Positions 1 through 8,305 of a stretch of 17,813 nt of DNA are shown here, in pieces. The stretch is from Clostridiales bacterium. GTDB lineage: Bacteria > Bacillota > Clostridia > Peptostreptococcales > Anaerovoracaceae. How positions within the stretch are numbered: the stretch's first letter is position 1; every line of letters starts with the position of its first letter. The stretch lies in assembly GCA_012735285.1 (NCBI GenBank), contig JAAYHT010000208.1, positions 1-17,813 of the forward strand, read 5' to 3'. Under the pieces are notes generated by a model. The model did no database searches, was not told the origin of the DNA, and saw nothing but the letters and a program-made list of their open reading frames with translations. The position numbers and the translations under genes were made by a program.

Positions 1-1644
1 ATACAAAGGTACATGAGTGTAGACATATGTAAGACCTGCAATGGAAAGAGACTGAAAAGCGAAGTTCTGGCAGTAAAAGTAGGTGGAAAGAACATTGCAG
101 AATTGTCCGACATGTCAATAAGGGAAGCTCACAAATTTATATCAGAACTAAAGCTTTCAGAAAAGCACAAAATAATTGCTAAAGAGATTATTAAAGAGAT
201 ATTAAACAGACTTAACTTCTTGGTAGATGTGGGATTAGACTACTTGACTCTATCCCGACTTTCTGCCACTTTGTCCGGCGGAGAATCGCAAAGGATACGT
301 TTAGCTACCCAGATCGGATCCAGATTGGTGGGTGTGCTATATATCCTGGATGAGCCCAGCATCGGCCTTCATCAGAAGGACAATGCTAAGCTGTTAAAGA
401 CTTTACGCGATTTAACTGACATCGGCAATACCTTGATCGTAGTAGAACACGATGAAGATACTATTTATGCTGCTGACCATATTATAGACATAGGACCGGG
501 TGCGGGGATTAACGGTGGACATGTTGTAGCCCAGGGCACGGTTGATGATATTAAAAACAGTAAAGACTCTATTACGGGCAGCTATCTAAGAGGCGAAAGA
601 AAAATTAGGGTGCCGAAAGAGAGAAGGCCGGGCAATGGAAAGTCATTAAAAATATTAGGAGCTGCTGAGAACAATCTCAAAAATATAGATGTAGAGATTC
701 CACTAGGCCAATTCGTCTGTGTCGCTGGTGTATCCGGTTCAGGAAAGAGCACCTTGATAAACGAGATACTTTATAAAAGCCTAGCTCGAGAGCTATATGG
801 TTCTGGAGACAAACCCGGCAAACATAAAGGGATCTTAGGACTAGACAACGTCGATAAGGTAATCAATATAGATCAATCTCCAATAGGAAGGACTCCCAGG
901 TCTAACCCGGCAACCTATACAGGAGTATTTACACCTATTAGGGAGCTTTTTGCCAAACTTCCTGAATCTAATATGAGGGGCTACGATAAAGGAAGGTTCA
1001 GCTTTAATGTTAAAGGTGGAAGGTGCGAGGCCTGCAAGGGTGACGGTATAATTAAAATTGAGATGCACTTCCTATCAGACGTATATGTTCCTTGTGAAGT
1101 ATGCAAGGGCAGGCGCTATAACAGGGAGACCCTTGAAGTGAAGTATAAAGGCAAGAACATATTTGATGTGCTAGACATGACCGTCTCCGAGGCCCTAGAG
1201 TTCTTTAAGAACATACCTACCATAACAAGGCAGCTAGAGACATTAGAGAAAGTGGGCTTGGGCTATATCAAACTCGGACAGCCCTCAACTCAACTTTCAG
1301 GCGGAGAGGCTCAAAGGGTTAAGCTTGCCACTGAGCTTTCAAAGCGCAGCACAGGAAAGACCCTCTATATTTTGGATGAGCCAACTACTGGCCTTCATTT
1401 TGCAGATGTAGACAAGCTTATTCAAGTGCTTCAACATCTAGTGGATGCAGGCAATACAGTAGTGGTAATTGAACACAATCTGGATGTTTTAAAAACAGCC
1501 GATACTATTATAGACCTAGGTCCTGATGGTGGAGATAGGGGAGGGGAAGTAGTAGCGATCTGCACACCTGAAGAATTAACAGAGGTTAAAAAATCATATA
1601 CCGGAGCATACTTAAAAAAAGTTTTACAAGATGGAAAGATTTGA
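1..1644 (+). CDS. uvrA: UvrABC system protein A, C-terminal part (5' end cut by window edge)
   Basis: This is the DNA damage-recognition ATPase of nucleotide excision repair, which scans DNA as a dimer with UvrB. The open frame runs from base 1 and the Met at 13 aligns with an internal Met of UvrA (RYMS...C..C.G.RLK), so it is not the start. About 547 of the usual roughly 940 residues are present. Numbered from the Met at 13, the visible motifs are the ABC signature LSGGES (87-92) and Walker B ILDEPS (111-116) of the first ATPase. The second ATPase has Walker A GVSGSGKST (239-247), then an inserted zinc finger with Cys338, Cys341, Cys361 and Cys364 in C-x2-C-x19-C-x2-C spacing, and a second LSGGEAQR and ILDEPTTGLH. 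All key residues are intact. UvrB and UvrC are not in the window. Identification is near certain from full-length similarity to the family. Confidence 0.97.
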   Translation: MQRYMSVDICKTCNGKRLKSEVLAVKVGGKNIAELSDMSIREAHKFISELKLSEKHKIIAKEIIKEILNRLNFLVDVGLDYLTLSRLSATLSGGESQRIRLATQIGSRLVGVLYILDEPSIGLHQKDNAKLLKTLRDLTDIGNTLIVVEHDEDTIYAADHIIDIGPGAGINGGHVVAQGTVDDIKNSKDSITGSYLRGERKIRVPKERRPGNGKSLKILGAAENNLKNIDVEIPLGQFVCVAGVSGSGKSTLINEILYKSLARELYGSGDKPGKHKGILGLDNVDKVINIDQSPIGRTPRSNPATYTGVFTPIRELFAKLPESNMRGYDKGRFSFNVKGGRCEACKGDGIIKIEMHFLSDVYVPCEVCKGRRYNRETLEVKYKGKNIFDVLDMTVSEALEFFKNIPTITRQLETLEKVGLGYIKLGQPSTQLSGGEAQRVKLATELSKRSTGKTLYILDEPTTGLHFADVDKLIQVLQHLVDAGNTVVVIEHNLDVLKTADTIIDLGPDGGDRGGEVVAICTPEELTEVKKSYTGAYLKKVLQDGKI

Positions 1645-1650
1645 TATAAT
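1623..1650 (+). promoter_or_regulatory. Putative sigma-A promoter for pncB
   Basis: A perfect -10 box TATAAT (1645-1650) with an extended TG one base upstream (1642-1643) follows a -35-like TTTACA (1623-1628) at 16-bp spacing. It overlaps the last codons and stop of uvrA. The next gene starts at 1699 with ribosome binding site AGGAG (1685-1689). No terminator is visible between uvrA and pncB, so readthrough is also possible. Confidence 0.55.
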
Positions 1651-1698
1651 AATAGGTTAAAAGGTAAGATTTTTATAAATGATTAGGAGCACTATAAA

Positions 1699-3147
1699 AT
1701 GATTGAACGAATTAACATGACAATGCTTACAGACTTTTACGAGCTGACTATGGCCAATGGCTATTTTGAAAATGGGATGAGAGATCAGATAGCATACTTT
1801 GATATGTTTTTTCGCAAGAATCCCGATGATGGGGGTTTTGCAATAATGGCCGGCCTGGAGCAGCTGGTACACTGTCTGGAAAAAATGAAATTTGAAGAAG
1901 AGGATATAGAATACTTAAGAAGTAAAAAGATATTCAGCGAAGACTTCCTAAATTATTTAAGAGAATTCAAGTTTGAATGCGATCTATGGGCCTTTCCAGA
2001 GGGGACACCGGTGTTTCCTGGCGAACCCCTTATAACCGTTAGAGGACCCATAATCCAGGCTCAATTCATTGAAACAATTCTGTTGCTCATAATCAACCAT
2101 CAGAGCTTGATTGCAACAAAAGCAAATCGCATAGTCAGAGCAGCCGAAGGCAGGGGTGTAATGGAATTCGGTACAAGGAGAGCCCATGGAGCATCGAGTG
2201 CCATTTACGGTGCAAGAGCCGCATATATAGGTGGATGTGTTGGAACGGCTTGCGCCATTGCTGGAAGAGATCTGGGTGTTAATGCATTAGGTACTATGGC
2301 GCACAGCTGGGTACAAATGTTTGATTCAGAGTATGAAGCATTTAAAACATACGCCAGACTCTATCCAGATAACTGTACACTACTTGTGGACACATATAAT
2401 GTGCTCAAGTCTGGAATTCCTAATGCAATTAAAGTTTTCAAGGAGATGGATATAAAGAACAAGGCAATCAGAATCGATAGCGGAGACATCACCTACCTAA
2501 CCAAAAGAGGAAGAAAGATGCTGGATGATGCTGGCTTACACGATTGTAAGATAGTTGTTTCTAGCTCTCTTGATGAATATATTATCAGGGATGTTCTATC
2601 CCAGGGAGCCTGTGTAGATTCATTTGGTGTCGGTGAAAGATTAATAACTGCCAAATCAGATCCTGTATTTGGCGGTGTATATAAATTAGCAGCCGTAGAG
2701 AAAAACGGAACTGTAATACCTAAGATGAAGATAAGTGAGAATATTGGAAAGATAACCAATCCAGGCTTTAAGACAGTATATAGACTCTATGATAAGGATT
2801 CAGGCAAGGCAATAGCTGATGTCATAACACTAGACCATGAAACCATTCCTGAGGGGGACGATTACGAGATATTTGATCCCCATTTCATCTGGAATAGGAA
2901 AAAGGTATCCAATTTCAAAGCCGTTAATCTAAGAAAGCAGATATTTGATAAGGGTAAGCTAGTCTATAAGCTTCCTACACTTAACCAAATTCGAGAATAC
3001 TGCAAGGAGCAGATAGGTACCCTCTGGGAAGAGATTCTCAGGTTTGAAAATCCGCATGAGTACTATGTTGACCTGTCTAAGGAGCTATGGGAACTGAAAG
3101 AGAGATTAATTTTAGAATATAAAAACTTTAATGTACAGGAGAGATAA
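1699..3147 (+). CDS. pncB: Nicotinate phosphoribosyltransferase
   Basis: The enzyme converts nicotinate and PRPP, with ATP hydrolysis, to nicotinate mononucleotide, the entry step of the Preiss-Handler NAD salvage route in the cytoplasm. The 482-residue length fits the bacterial family. The N-terminus carries the conserved LTDFYELTMANGYF stretch. EFGTRRAHG lies at 156-164, and GTMAHSWVQMF contains His202 at the position of the transiently phosphorylated histidine. RIDSGD at 258-263 is the usual phosphate/PRPP-binding segment. The ATG at 1699 is preceded by AGGAG at 1685-1689. The 3' end overlaps the ribosome binding site of ilvE, which suggests co-transcription and translational coupling, although the two pathways are not obviously linked. 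No pncA or nadD is visible nearby, so free nicotinate may come from uptake or from genes elsewhere. Confidence 0.95.
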   Translation: MIERINMTMLTDFYELTMANGYFENGMRDQIAYFDMFFRKNPDDGGFAIMAGLEQLVHCLEKMKFEEEDIEYLRSKKIFSEDFLNYLREFKFECDLWAFPEGTPVFPGEPLITVRGPIIQAQFIETILLLIINHQSLIATKANRIVRAAEGRGVMEFGTRRAHGASSAIYGARAAYIGGCVGTACAIAGRDLGVNALGTMAHSWVQMFDSEYEAFKTYARLYPDNCTLLVDTYNVLKSGIPNAIKVFKEMDIKNKAIRIDSGDITYLTKRGRKMLDDAGLHDCKIVVSSSLDEYIIRDVLSQGACVDSFGVGERLITAKSDPVFGGVYKLAAVEKNGTVIPKMKISENIGKITNPGFKTVYRLYDKDSGKAIADVITLDHETIPEGDDYEIFDPHFIWNRKKVSNFKAVNLRKQIFDKGKLVYKLPTLNQIREYCKEQIGTLWEEILRFENPHEYYVDLSKELWELKERLILEYKNFNVQER

Positions 3148-3148
3148 A

Positions 3149-4216
3149 ATGAAGCACGAATTTACTATTAGCCGGACAAGCAATCCGAAACAGAAACCAG
3201 ATATCGATAAAATTAATTTTGGTACTGTTTTTACAGACCATATGTTTATTATGAACTTCACCAGGGATAAAGGTTGGCATAATGGCAGAATTGTTCCCTA
3301 CGGACCTTTAAGTTTAGAACCTGCTGCCACGGTGTTTCACTATGCTCAGGAGATGTTTGAAGGATTGAAAGCTTACAAATCAAAGGACGGAAGGGTGTTA
3401 CTCTTTAGACCTAATAAGAATGAAGAGAGAGCCAAAGTAACTTGCGAAAGGATCTGCATACCTCCTTTACCCGATGGTGTGATGGTTGAAGCAGTAAAAG
3501 CTCTTGTGGATGTGGATAGGGATTGGATACCCGAAAAGGAAGGAACATCACTTTACATCCGTCCATTTATTATAGCCACCGAACCCTTTATTGGCGTCAG
3601 AGATTCTGATGAGTACTTATTTATAATAATAATGTCCCCGGTTGCTGCCTATTACAAAGAAGGACTGGCCCCGACCAAAATATATGTTGAAGACGAATAT
3701 GTAAGATCAGTTAAAGGCGGGACAGGCGAAGTTAAGATAGGCGGCAACTATACCGTGGGTTTGAAGGCAGAAAAAAGAGCCCATGAGAGAGGTTTTTCCC
3801 AGATACTGTGGTTAGACGGAATTGAAAGAAAGTATGTAGAAGAAATAGGAACATCCAATGCATTTTTTGTAATAGATGGAGAGGTTATTACTCCGCCCCT
3901 TGCTGGCACAATCCTTCCCGGCATCACCAGGGATTCGGTAATTAATCTCTTAAGAAGCTGGGGGATGAAGGTGACTGAAAAGAGATTAACTATTCAAGAA
4001 GTATATGATGCGCATAGCAAGGGCAAATTAGACGAGATCTTTGCAACCGGAACTGCCGCAGTAATTTCTCCTGTAGGGGAATTATGTTGGCAGGATAATA
4101 GAATAATAATAAATAATGGTGAAATTGGCCAAATATCAAAGAGGCTCTATGACGAATTGACAGGCATACAGTATGGCGATAGGCCTGATGAATTTGGTTG
4201 GGTTGTAGAGGTTTAG
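3149..4216 (+). CDS. ilvE: Branched-chain amino acid aminotransferase (class II BCAT)
   Basis: A PLP-dependent enzyme that interconverts leucine, isoleucine and valine with their 2-oxo acids, using glutamate/2-oxoglutarate. The 355-residue protein aligns along its length with the larger BCAT subgroup (Bacillus YwaA/YbgE and mitochondrial BCAT): FTDHMFIMNF near the N-terminus, VFHYAQEMFEGLKAY, RPF, and GGTGEVKIGGNY with Lys196 as the Schiff-base lysine. EEIGTSNAFFV and FATGTAAVISPVG follow near the C-terminus. An in-frame ATG exists at 3131, but the AGGAGA motif at 3137-3142 lies between the two and sits six bases before the ATG at 3149, so 3149 is preferred. The start follows the pncB stop (3145-3147) by one base. 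Role in biosynthesis versus degradation cannot be told from sequence; no ilv or leu genes are adjacent. Confidence 0.94.
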   Translation: MKHEFTISRTSNPKQKPDIDKINFGTVFTDHMFIMNFTRDKGWHNGRIVPYGPLSLEPAATVFHYAQEMFEGLKAYKSKDGRVLLFRPNKNEERAKVTCERICIPPLPDGVMVEAVKALVDVDRDWIPEKEGTSLYIRPFIIATEPFIGVRDSDEYLFIIIMSPVAAYYKEGLAPTKIYVEDEYVRSVKGGTGEVKIGGNYTVGLKAEKRAHERGFSQILWLDGIERKYVEEIGTSNAFFVIDGEVITPPLAGTILPGITRDSVINLLRSWGMKVTEKRLTIQEVYDAHSKGKLDEIFATGTAAVISPVGELCWQDNRIIINNGEIGQISKRLYDELTGIQYGDRPDEFGWVVEV

Positions 4217-4236
4217 CGAACAAAGGGGCATTTGGG

Positions 4237-5166
4237 ATGAGTTTTAAAAAAGAGATATCAAGCTACTGTAGCAATAATGGGATTGATACAATCCATTATT
4301 GTGCCTATATTCCAGAACAAGCTCCAAGGGCGGTTGTTCAGATTGCCCATGGGCTCAGCGAACATTTTGGAAGATATGATGAGTTTGCTAGCTATTTTGT
4401 GAGGAAAGGCTATATAATTTGCGGCAATGATCATTTAGGCCATGGCAGAAGCTGCCCATCGCCTGAAGATTTAGGTTACTTCGGTGAAAAGAACGGCTGG
4501 GCTCATATGGTGGATGACATGTATACACTGACACATATAATCAAAAGGAAGTATGGGGATTTACCATACTTCCTTTTAGGATACAGCCTTGGTTCGATGT
4601 TAACAAGGGCCTATCTAACCTGCTATGGTGAACAAATAACAGGAACTATTTTAGTAGGTGTGAATGGGAGAAATAAAAAAGTTATTACCTATAGACCATT
4701 AGTAAAGTTAATACGCCGTATAAATGGGGACAGGCACCGTTCTAAACTGGTCTATTTAATAGCTTTTGCTAACTATAATAAAAAGTATGGTAAAAATTGC
4801 GACAGACTTCAATGGATGTTGCGGGATCCAGAGGCCCTAAAGGAATTCAGATCAGATCCCCTTTGCAATTTTATAGCTACAGTAGCCGGTTTCGAGGACA
4901 TGATGCAGTTGATGTATTTTATTGACAGAAAAGAATGGGCATCTGAGGTGCCGAAGGATCTTCCCATATACTTAATTTCAGGCAATATGGATCCTGTCGG
5001 TGAATACGGAAAAGGGGTCCAGCAGGTCTATAAGGAGCTTTTAAATGCTGGAGTTAAAGACCTTTCAATGAAGCTATATACTGACGGACATCATGACATA
5101 CTAAAAGATATTGGCAAAGAGAAAGTTTATGAAGATATAGTATTTTGGATGGAAAAACACATATAG
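4237..5166 (+). CDS. Alpha/beta hydrolase, monoacylglycerol lipase / serine aminopeptidase S33-like
   Basis: A 309-residue cytoplasmic alpha/beta hydrolase with no signal peptide. The early HGLSEHFGRYDEFA segment is the typical oxyanion-side motif of monoacylglycerol lipase and lysophospholipase relatives. The nucleophile elbow GYSLGS places the catalytic serine at 117. NMDPVG gives the acid at Asp252, and GHHDIL gives the histidine at 286, so the triad is complete. An earlier TTG at 4198 is in frame but overlaps the end of ilvE and lacks a ribosome binding site. The ATG at 4237 has AAAGGGG (4221-4227) at good distance. It follows ilvE by 20 bases and is probably in the same transcript. The substrate could be a monoacylglycerol, lysophospholipid or another ester; sequence alone does not decide. 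Confidence 0.88.
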   Translation: MSFKKEISSYCSNNGIDTIHYCAYIPEQAPRAVVQIAHGLSEHFGRYDEFASYFVRKGYIICGNDHLGHGRSCPSPEDLGYFGEKNGWAHMVDDMYTLTHIIKRKYGDLPYFLLGYSLGSMLTRAYLTCYGEQITGTILVGVNGRNKKVITYRPLVKLIRRINGDRHRSKLVYLIAFANYNKKYGKNCDRLQWMLRDPEALKEFRSDPLCNFIATVAGFEDMMQLMYFIDRKEWASEVPKDLPIYLISGNMDPVGEYGKGVQQVYKELLNAGVKDLSMKLYTDGHHDILKDIGKEKVYEDIVFWMEKHI

Positions 5167-5253
5167 AGTAACTTATTAGAAAAAATAAAGCATAACAAGC
5201 TCCCTCTTCGAATAGAGTTAAATATAGATTCTAGCGGAGGAGGAAGTTTTATT

Positions 5254-5733
5254 GTGGGTAAGATAGGACTTAAAAACAAGCTGGAGGGAACAAACAGAAA
5301 GAAAGTATTAATAGTCATTATTGTTATATTGGTTGTTGCCGGATTGCTATGGGGTGGCTGGAAAATATTTATGGATGATACGGAAGTTAACTTCAGAATC
5401 TTGAGCGAAACGGAGATACCACAACAGATAGCAACTCAAGTGATACCGGAATACAGGCAGCTGGAACGCGCATTAGCATGTAAAGTCGATGACAAAATCT
5501 ACGTTATCGCAACAAGAGGCGAGAAACCTACCTCCGGTTATGAGATAGCAATCGATAAGATGACAATAGAGGAAGAGGATGGCAAGACAGTATTGGTGGT
5601 TTATGCTAAATTTAAGGATCCCCAACCAGGATTAGCCCTATCCCAAGTTTTGACTTACCCGCTGCAGGTAGCCGAAACAGATCTGACTGACTTACCCGAT
5701 CAGATTCAATTAAAAGTACAATATGTTGAATAA
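5254..5733 (+). CDS. Membrane-anchored PrcB-like domain protein
   Basis: A 159-residue protein with a short basic N-terminus, one strong transmembrane segment (about residues 18-38) and an extracytoplasmic domain of about 115 residues. The segment around 84-98, containing GEKPTSGYEI, matches the hallmark of the PrcB C-terminal domain, named after a subunit of the Treponema dentilisin protease complex. The domain's biochemical role is not established in Firmicutes. There is one cysteine (76) outside the membrane segment, so it is not a lipoprotein by a lipobox. The start is GTG at 5254, with a very strong GCGGAGGAGG at 5234-5243. A hairpin follows the stop, so this is likely the last gene of its transcript. 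Whether it works with the S41 protease encoded at 11173 is speculation based only on proximity and the family name. Confidence 0.7.
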   Translation: MGKIGLKNKLEGTNRKKVLIVIIVILVVAGLLWGGWKIFMDDTEVNFRILSETEIPQQIATQVIPEYRQLERALACKVDDKIYVIATRGEKPTSGYEIAIDKMTIEEEDGKTVLVVYAKFKDPQPGLALSQVLTYPLQVAETDLTDLPDQIQLKVQYVE

Positions 5734-5745
5734 TTAAGTAAGAGT

Positions 5746-5789
5746 AAAAAGCAGAGAGTGGTTCTTAAATGGATCACTCTCTTGCTTTT
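5746..5789 (+). terminator. Putative terminator hairpin after the PrcB-like gene
   Basis: Left arm AAAAGCAGAGAGTG (5747-5760) pairs with right arm CACTCTCTTGCTTTT (5775-5789), with one bulged base and a 14-base loop that can pair further. The arm ends in four T residues followed by AGCGG, so the U-tract is short and termination may be partial. Confidence 0.6.
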
Positions 5790-5810
5790 AGCGGAGGAAT
5801 AACATAAAAT
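5782..5810 (+). promoter_or_regulatory. Weak candidate promoter ahead of the ParA-like gene
   Basis: TTGCTT (5782-5787) and TAAAAT (5805-5810) are separated by 17 bp; the -35 match is poor and lies in the right arm of the preceding hairpin. A GGAGG at 5793-5797 between the boxes has no reading frame after it (the nearby ATG at 5813 is followed at once by TAA), so it is probably not a used ribosome binding site. Confidence 0.3.
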
Positions 5811-5841
5811 AAATGTAAATAAATGAAAAGGAAGTTGCAAT

Positions 5842-6558
5842 TTGGAAGCTACACTTGATCGGTTGAAGATAGGTATTCTAGGTTTGAGCCAGATTGCAGG
5901 AACAGCTTTTTTAGCTGCAACATTGGCAAAGGCCTTATCAGATCAAGGCTATTCTCCCGCTGTTTTAGAACTGGGCAGGGGAGGGCTCTTTGATTCCCTT
6001 GGTATGGACAAGCTGTTCGTAGGCGGTGATTTCTTCTATTTTCACAATGCTGTAGCAAATGATAGAAGTATCCGGGGCAGAAGGAATGAATTGGGAGGGA
6101 TTAATTGGGCTCTGATACCGTCTGAAGAAAGCTCAACTAATCTTGATCTTTATAAAAAGATAAGGCTCCTTAATAATCTGGTAGGTGATGTGATAATCAG
6201 CCGCATGGCAGGATTAAAAGGGGAAGAACTGTGGAAGCTTACCTGGGAAATGGATAAGATAATAGTCGTTATAGATCCCTTGCCCTCTAAAATGTTAGAG
6301 GGATATGAATTATTGTGCGAATTAAAGCTGTCTGAACTTCCCCTTATTTATGTTGTCAATAAATACAATAAGGGTGTTAACAGAAGACAGCTTTTAAGTT
6401 ACCTCAAACTAAAGAATTTAAAGTATATACCGATGATAGATTATAAGGCAATTTATGGCGCTGAATATACATGCAGGACTCCTTATGATATTCCTGAGGT
6501 CAAAAAAGTATTAATGCGACCTTTAAGTGAATTAATCAATGAAATAATTGGAATGTAA
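5842..6558 (+). CDS. MinD/ParA-like P-loop-fold protein with degenerate Walker A
   Basis: A 238-residue cytoplasmic protein that I recognise only by fold pattern. The N-terminus (9-31) has the beta-strand, loop and helix layout of MinD/ParA/CpaE ATPases, but the deviant Walker A reads GLSQIAGTAF. It has neither the signature lysine nor the catalytic lysine. VLELGRGG (41-48) sits where the family has a D/E-containing switch strand. GDVIISRMAG (115-124) resembles the Walker B region, IIVVIDPLP (140-148) the following strand, and YVVNKYNKG (170-178) the usual base-contacting VNKxN strand. The start is TTG at 5842 with AGGAAG (5829-5834) seven bases upstream; no ATG is better placed. The next gene is ftsE, 101 bases downstream, so a role in division or envelope positioning is possible but unproven. 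Nucleotide binding may be weak or lost. Confidence 0.55.
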   Translation: MEATLDRLKIGILGLSQIAGTAFLAATLAKALSDQGYSPAVLELGRGGLFDSLGMDKLFVGGDFFYFHNAVANDRSIRGRRNELGGINWALIPSEESSTNLDLYKKIRLLNNLVGDVIISRMAGLKGEELWKLTWEMDKIIVVIDPLPSKMLEGYELLCELKLSELPLIYVVNKYNKGVNRRQLLSYLKLKNLKYIPMIDYKAIYGAEYTCRTPYDIPEVKKVLMRPLSELINEIIGM

Positions 6559-6581
6559 TAAACTTGTAATACAATAAGGTA

Positions 6582-6610
6582 TTCTCTCGAAAGCTGTTTT
6601 ATATTATAAT
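6582..6610 (+). promoter_or_regulatory. Candidate promoter for ftsE
   Basis: A perfect TATAAT (6605-6610) lies 50 bases before the ftsE start, with a poor -35 (TTCTCT, 6582-6587) at 17 bp. The 101-base gap between the ParA-like gene and ftsE holds no ORF and no clear terminator. Confidence 0.4.
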
Positions 6611-6659
6611 CATTTGTAGAGTTATAGAACTTCTTGTTAAATCTAGGGGATATCCGTTT

Positions 6660-7391
6660 ATGATATTATTTGAAAACGTAACAAAATCATATGGTAATAA
6701 TATTGCGTTGCAGGATGTAAGCGTAAAAATCGATAAAGGCGATTTTGTTTTTTTAGTAGGCCCCAGCGGCGCCGGTAAGTCTACCTTTGTAAAATTAATT
6801 TTAAAAGAGATAGAGGCAGACAAGGGTAGAATATTCTTAAATGGCATGGAAGTCACAAGTTTATCTAATAGAATGATTCCTAAACTAAGAAGAAATACAG
6901 GTATTGTTTTTCAGGACTTCCGCTTGTTGCCGAAAAAAACAGTTGAAGAAAATGTAGCTTTTGCTATGGAGATTTTACATATCAGCCGAAGAACGATACG
7001 CAGGAATGTTCCGCAGGTGTTAAGCCTTGTGGGAATTTGCTCAAAGGCGAAAAAATATCCTCATGAGCTTTCTGCAGGAGAACAGCAGCGTGTAGCCATA
7101 GCGAGGGCTGTCGTAAATAATCCAACTGTACTTATAGCGGACGAGCCTACGGGTAATTTGGATCCGGACACAGCTTGGGATATTATGCAGCTGCTAGATC
7201 GAATAAATCGAAGAGGAACCACAATTCTGATGGTAACTCACGCCAAAGATATTGTGGACAGGATGGGCAAACGTGTCATAGCAATCGAAAATGGGAGAAT
7301 CGTGCGCGATAGTAGAGGCGGAAAATATGGTTACTGTGACGACGATTTAGATAGAACTGACCTCTTCCGCATGGGAGGTGTGTTTGACTAG
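6660..7391 (+). CDS. ftsE: Cell division ATP-binding protein FtsE
   Basis: The cytoplasmic ABC ATPase partner of FtsX. In studied bacteria FtsEX does not transport a substrate but uses ATP to switch on a periplasmic or extracellular peptidoglycan hydrolase (EnvC-AmiA/B, PcsB, CwlO, RipC). Motifs in order: Walker A GPSGAGKS (34-41), Q-loop FQDFRLLP (84-91), signature LSAGEQQR (137-144), Walker B with D-loop VLIADEPTGNLD (157-168), H-loop His194. The second position of the signature is Ala rather than the more usual Gly. At 243 residues it is slightly longer than the usual 220-230, through a charged tail after residue 218. The ATG at 6660 has AGGGGA at 6645-6650. The stop overlaps the start region of ftsX, which supports tight coupling. 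Confidence 0.94.
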   Translation: MILFENVTKSYGNNIALQDVSVKIDKGDFVFLVGPSGAGKSTFVKLILKEIEADKGRIFLNGMEVTSLSNRMIPKLRRNTGIVFQDFRLLPKKTVEENVAFAMEILHISRRTIRRNVPQVLSLVGICSKAKKYPHELSAGEQQRVAIARAVVNNPTVLIADEPTGNLDPDTAWDIMQLLDRINRRGTTILMVTHAKDIVDRMGKRVIAIENGRIVRDSRGGKYGYCDDDLDRTDLFRMGGVFD

Positions 7392-8289
7392 AATGTTTTT
7401 TAAAAGTGCTGCGCACGCAATAAAACAGGCATTTAAACAGGTATTCAGAAATAGGGCCATGACTTTTGCCTCTCTTTTCTCAATTACAGCTATGCTGCTG
7501 ATACTGGGCTTGTTTTTCATCCTTTTAGTTAATGTGAATACGGTAGCCGAAAGTGCAAAGAGTCAATTTGATACCATACAAATTTATTTGCTGGATGAAA
7601 CTGAGTTTACTAAATCCCAGGATATGCTAAAAAGATTATCCCGCATGGATGAGGTTGAGAAAGCTGTCTATCTTTCAAAAGAAGAAGCCATGGAAGAATA
7701 CAAGGTTAAGTGGGGAGATAAGGCTTATCTTTTGGACGGACTTTCTGAAAACCCCTTACCTAACTCGATTAGGGTTGAGGTTAAAGATATAGAGAATGCA
7801 GACCGTGTAGTGGAAGTAGCAAAGACCTTTGAAGGTGTAGAGGATATAAAGTATTACCAAACCGTTGTCGATAAACTAATACAAATAACTAATTTTATTG
7901 AAATAGGGGCATTTGTAGTCATTCTATTTTTAATAATTATATCGGTTGTGGTGGTAGCGAATACCATAAAGCTTACGGTTCTTGCAAGGGAACGTGAGAT
8001 CAGCATAATGAAATATGTGGGTGCCACAAACTGGTTTATAAGAGGACCCTTTTTAGTAGAAGGGATGTTGATAGGTTTTATTTCCGCAGCTATATCTGTG
8101 GGATTGATAGCCTTAATATATAAAAAGATCTTGGAGGTATTCGGTCAAGATATATTCCTGATGTTTTCGATTGTCATGGTGCCTGAAGGTTTTTTAATAA
8201 GGAACCTGGTATATATATTCATGGCTCTGGGCATATGCATTGGTGCAGTGGGCAGCATCATCTCCATGAGAAGGTTCCTGGATACATAG
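7384..8289 (+). CDS. ftsX: Cell division protein FtsX
   Basis: The integral membrane partner of FtsE. It has the typical four-helix layout: one helix near 28-50, a large extracellular domain from about 51 to 170, then three helices near 172-196, 225-246 and 273-294. AREREISIMKYVGA before helix 3 is the conserved FtsX/MacB cytoplasmic segment that contacts the ATPase. The extracellular loop is the expected docking site for a coiled-coil hydrolase activator or enzyme, and such a gene follows directly. Start choice is uncertain: GGGAGGTG at 7373-7380 fits best with TTG at 7384; an upstream GTG (7378) overlaps the ribosome binding site and an ATG at 7393 is about 12 bases from it. The coding region overlaps the ftsE 3' end. 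Confidence 0.93.
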   Translation: MTRMFFKSAAHAIKQAFKQVFRNRAMTFASLFSITAMLLILGLFFILLVNVNTVAESAKSQFDTIQIYLLDETEFTKSQDMLKRLSRMDEVEKAVYLSKEEAMEEYKVKWGDKAYLLDGLSENPLPNSIRVEVKDIENADRVVEVAKTFEGVEDIKYYQTVVDKLIQITNFIEIGAFVVILFLIIISVVVVANTIKLTVLAREREISIMKYVGATNWFIRGPFLVEGMLIGFISAAISVGLIALIYKKILEVFGQDIFLMFSIVMVPEGFLIRNLVYIFMALGICIGAVGSIISMRRFLDT

Positions 8290-8305
8290 GTTGGGGGGTA
8301 GTGGC

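Noticed and set aside
13..15. Met codon at 13 as the start of a complete 543-residue uvrA
   Set aside because: The frame is open to base 1 and the preceding codons fit UvrA (QRYMS); the N-terminal ATPase half is missing, so this is an internal Met of a gene cut by the window.
3131..3148. Upstream ATG start for ilvE
   Set aside because: The ribosome binding site AGGAGA lies inside this extension and is ideally placed for ATG 3149; family N-termini match the shorter form.
5793..5818. GGAGG followed by ATG as a tiny gene after the 5746-5789 hairpin
   Set aside because: The ATG at 5813 is followed immediately by TAA, and no other start at suitable distance opens a frame.
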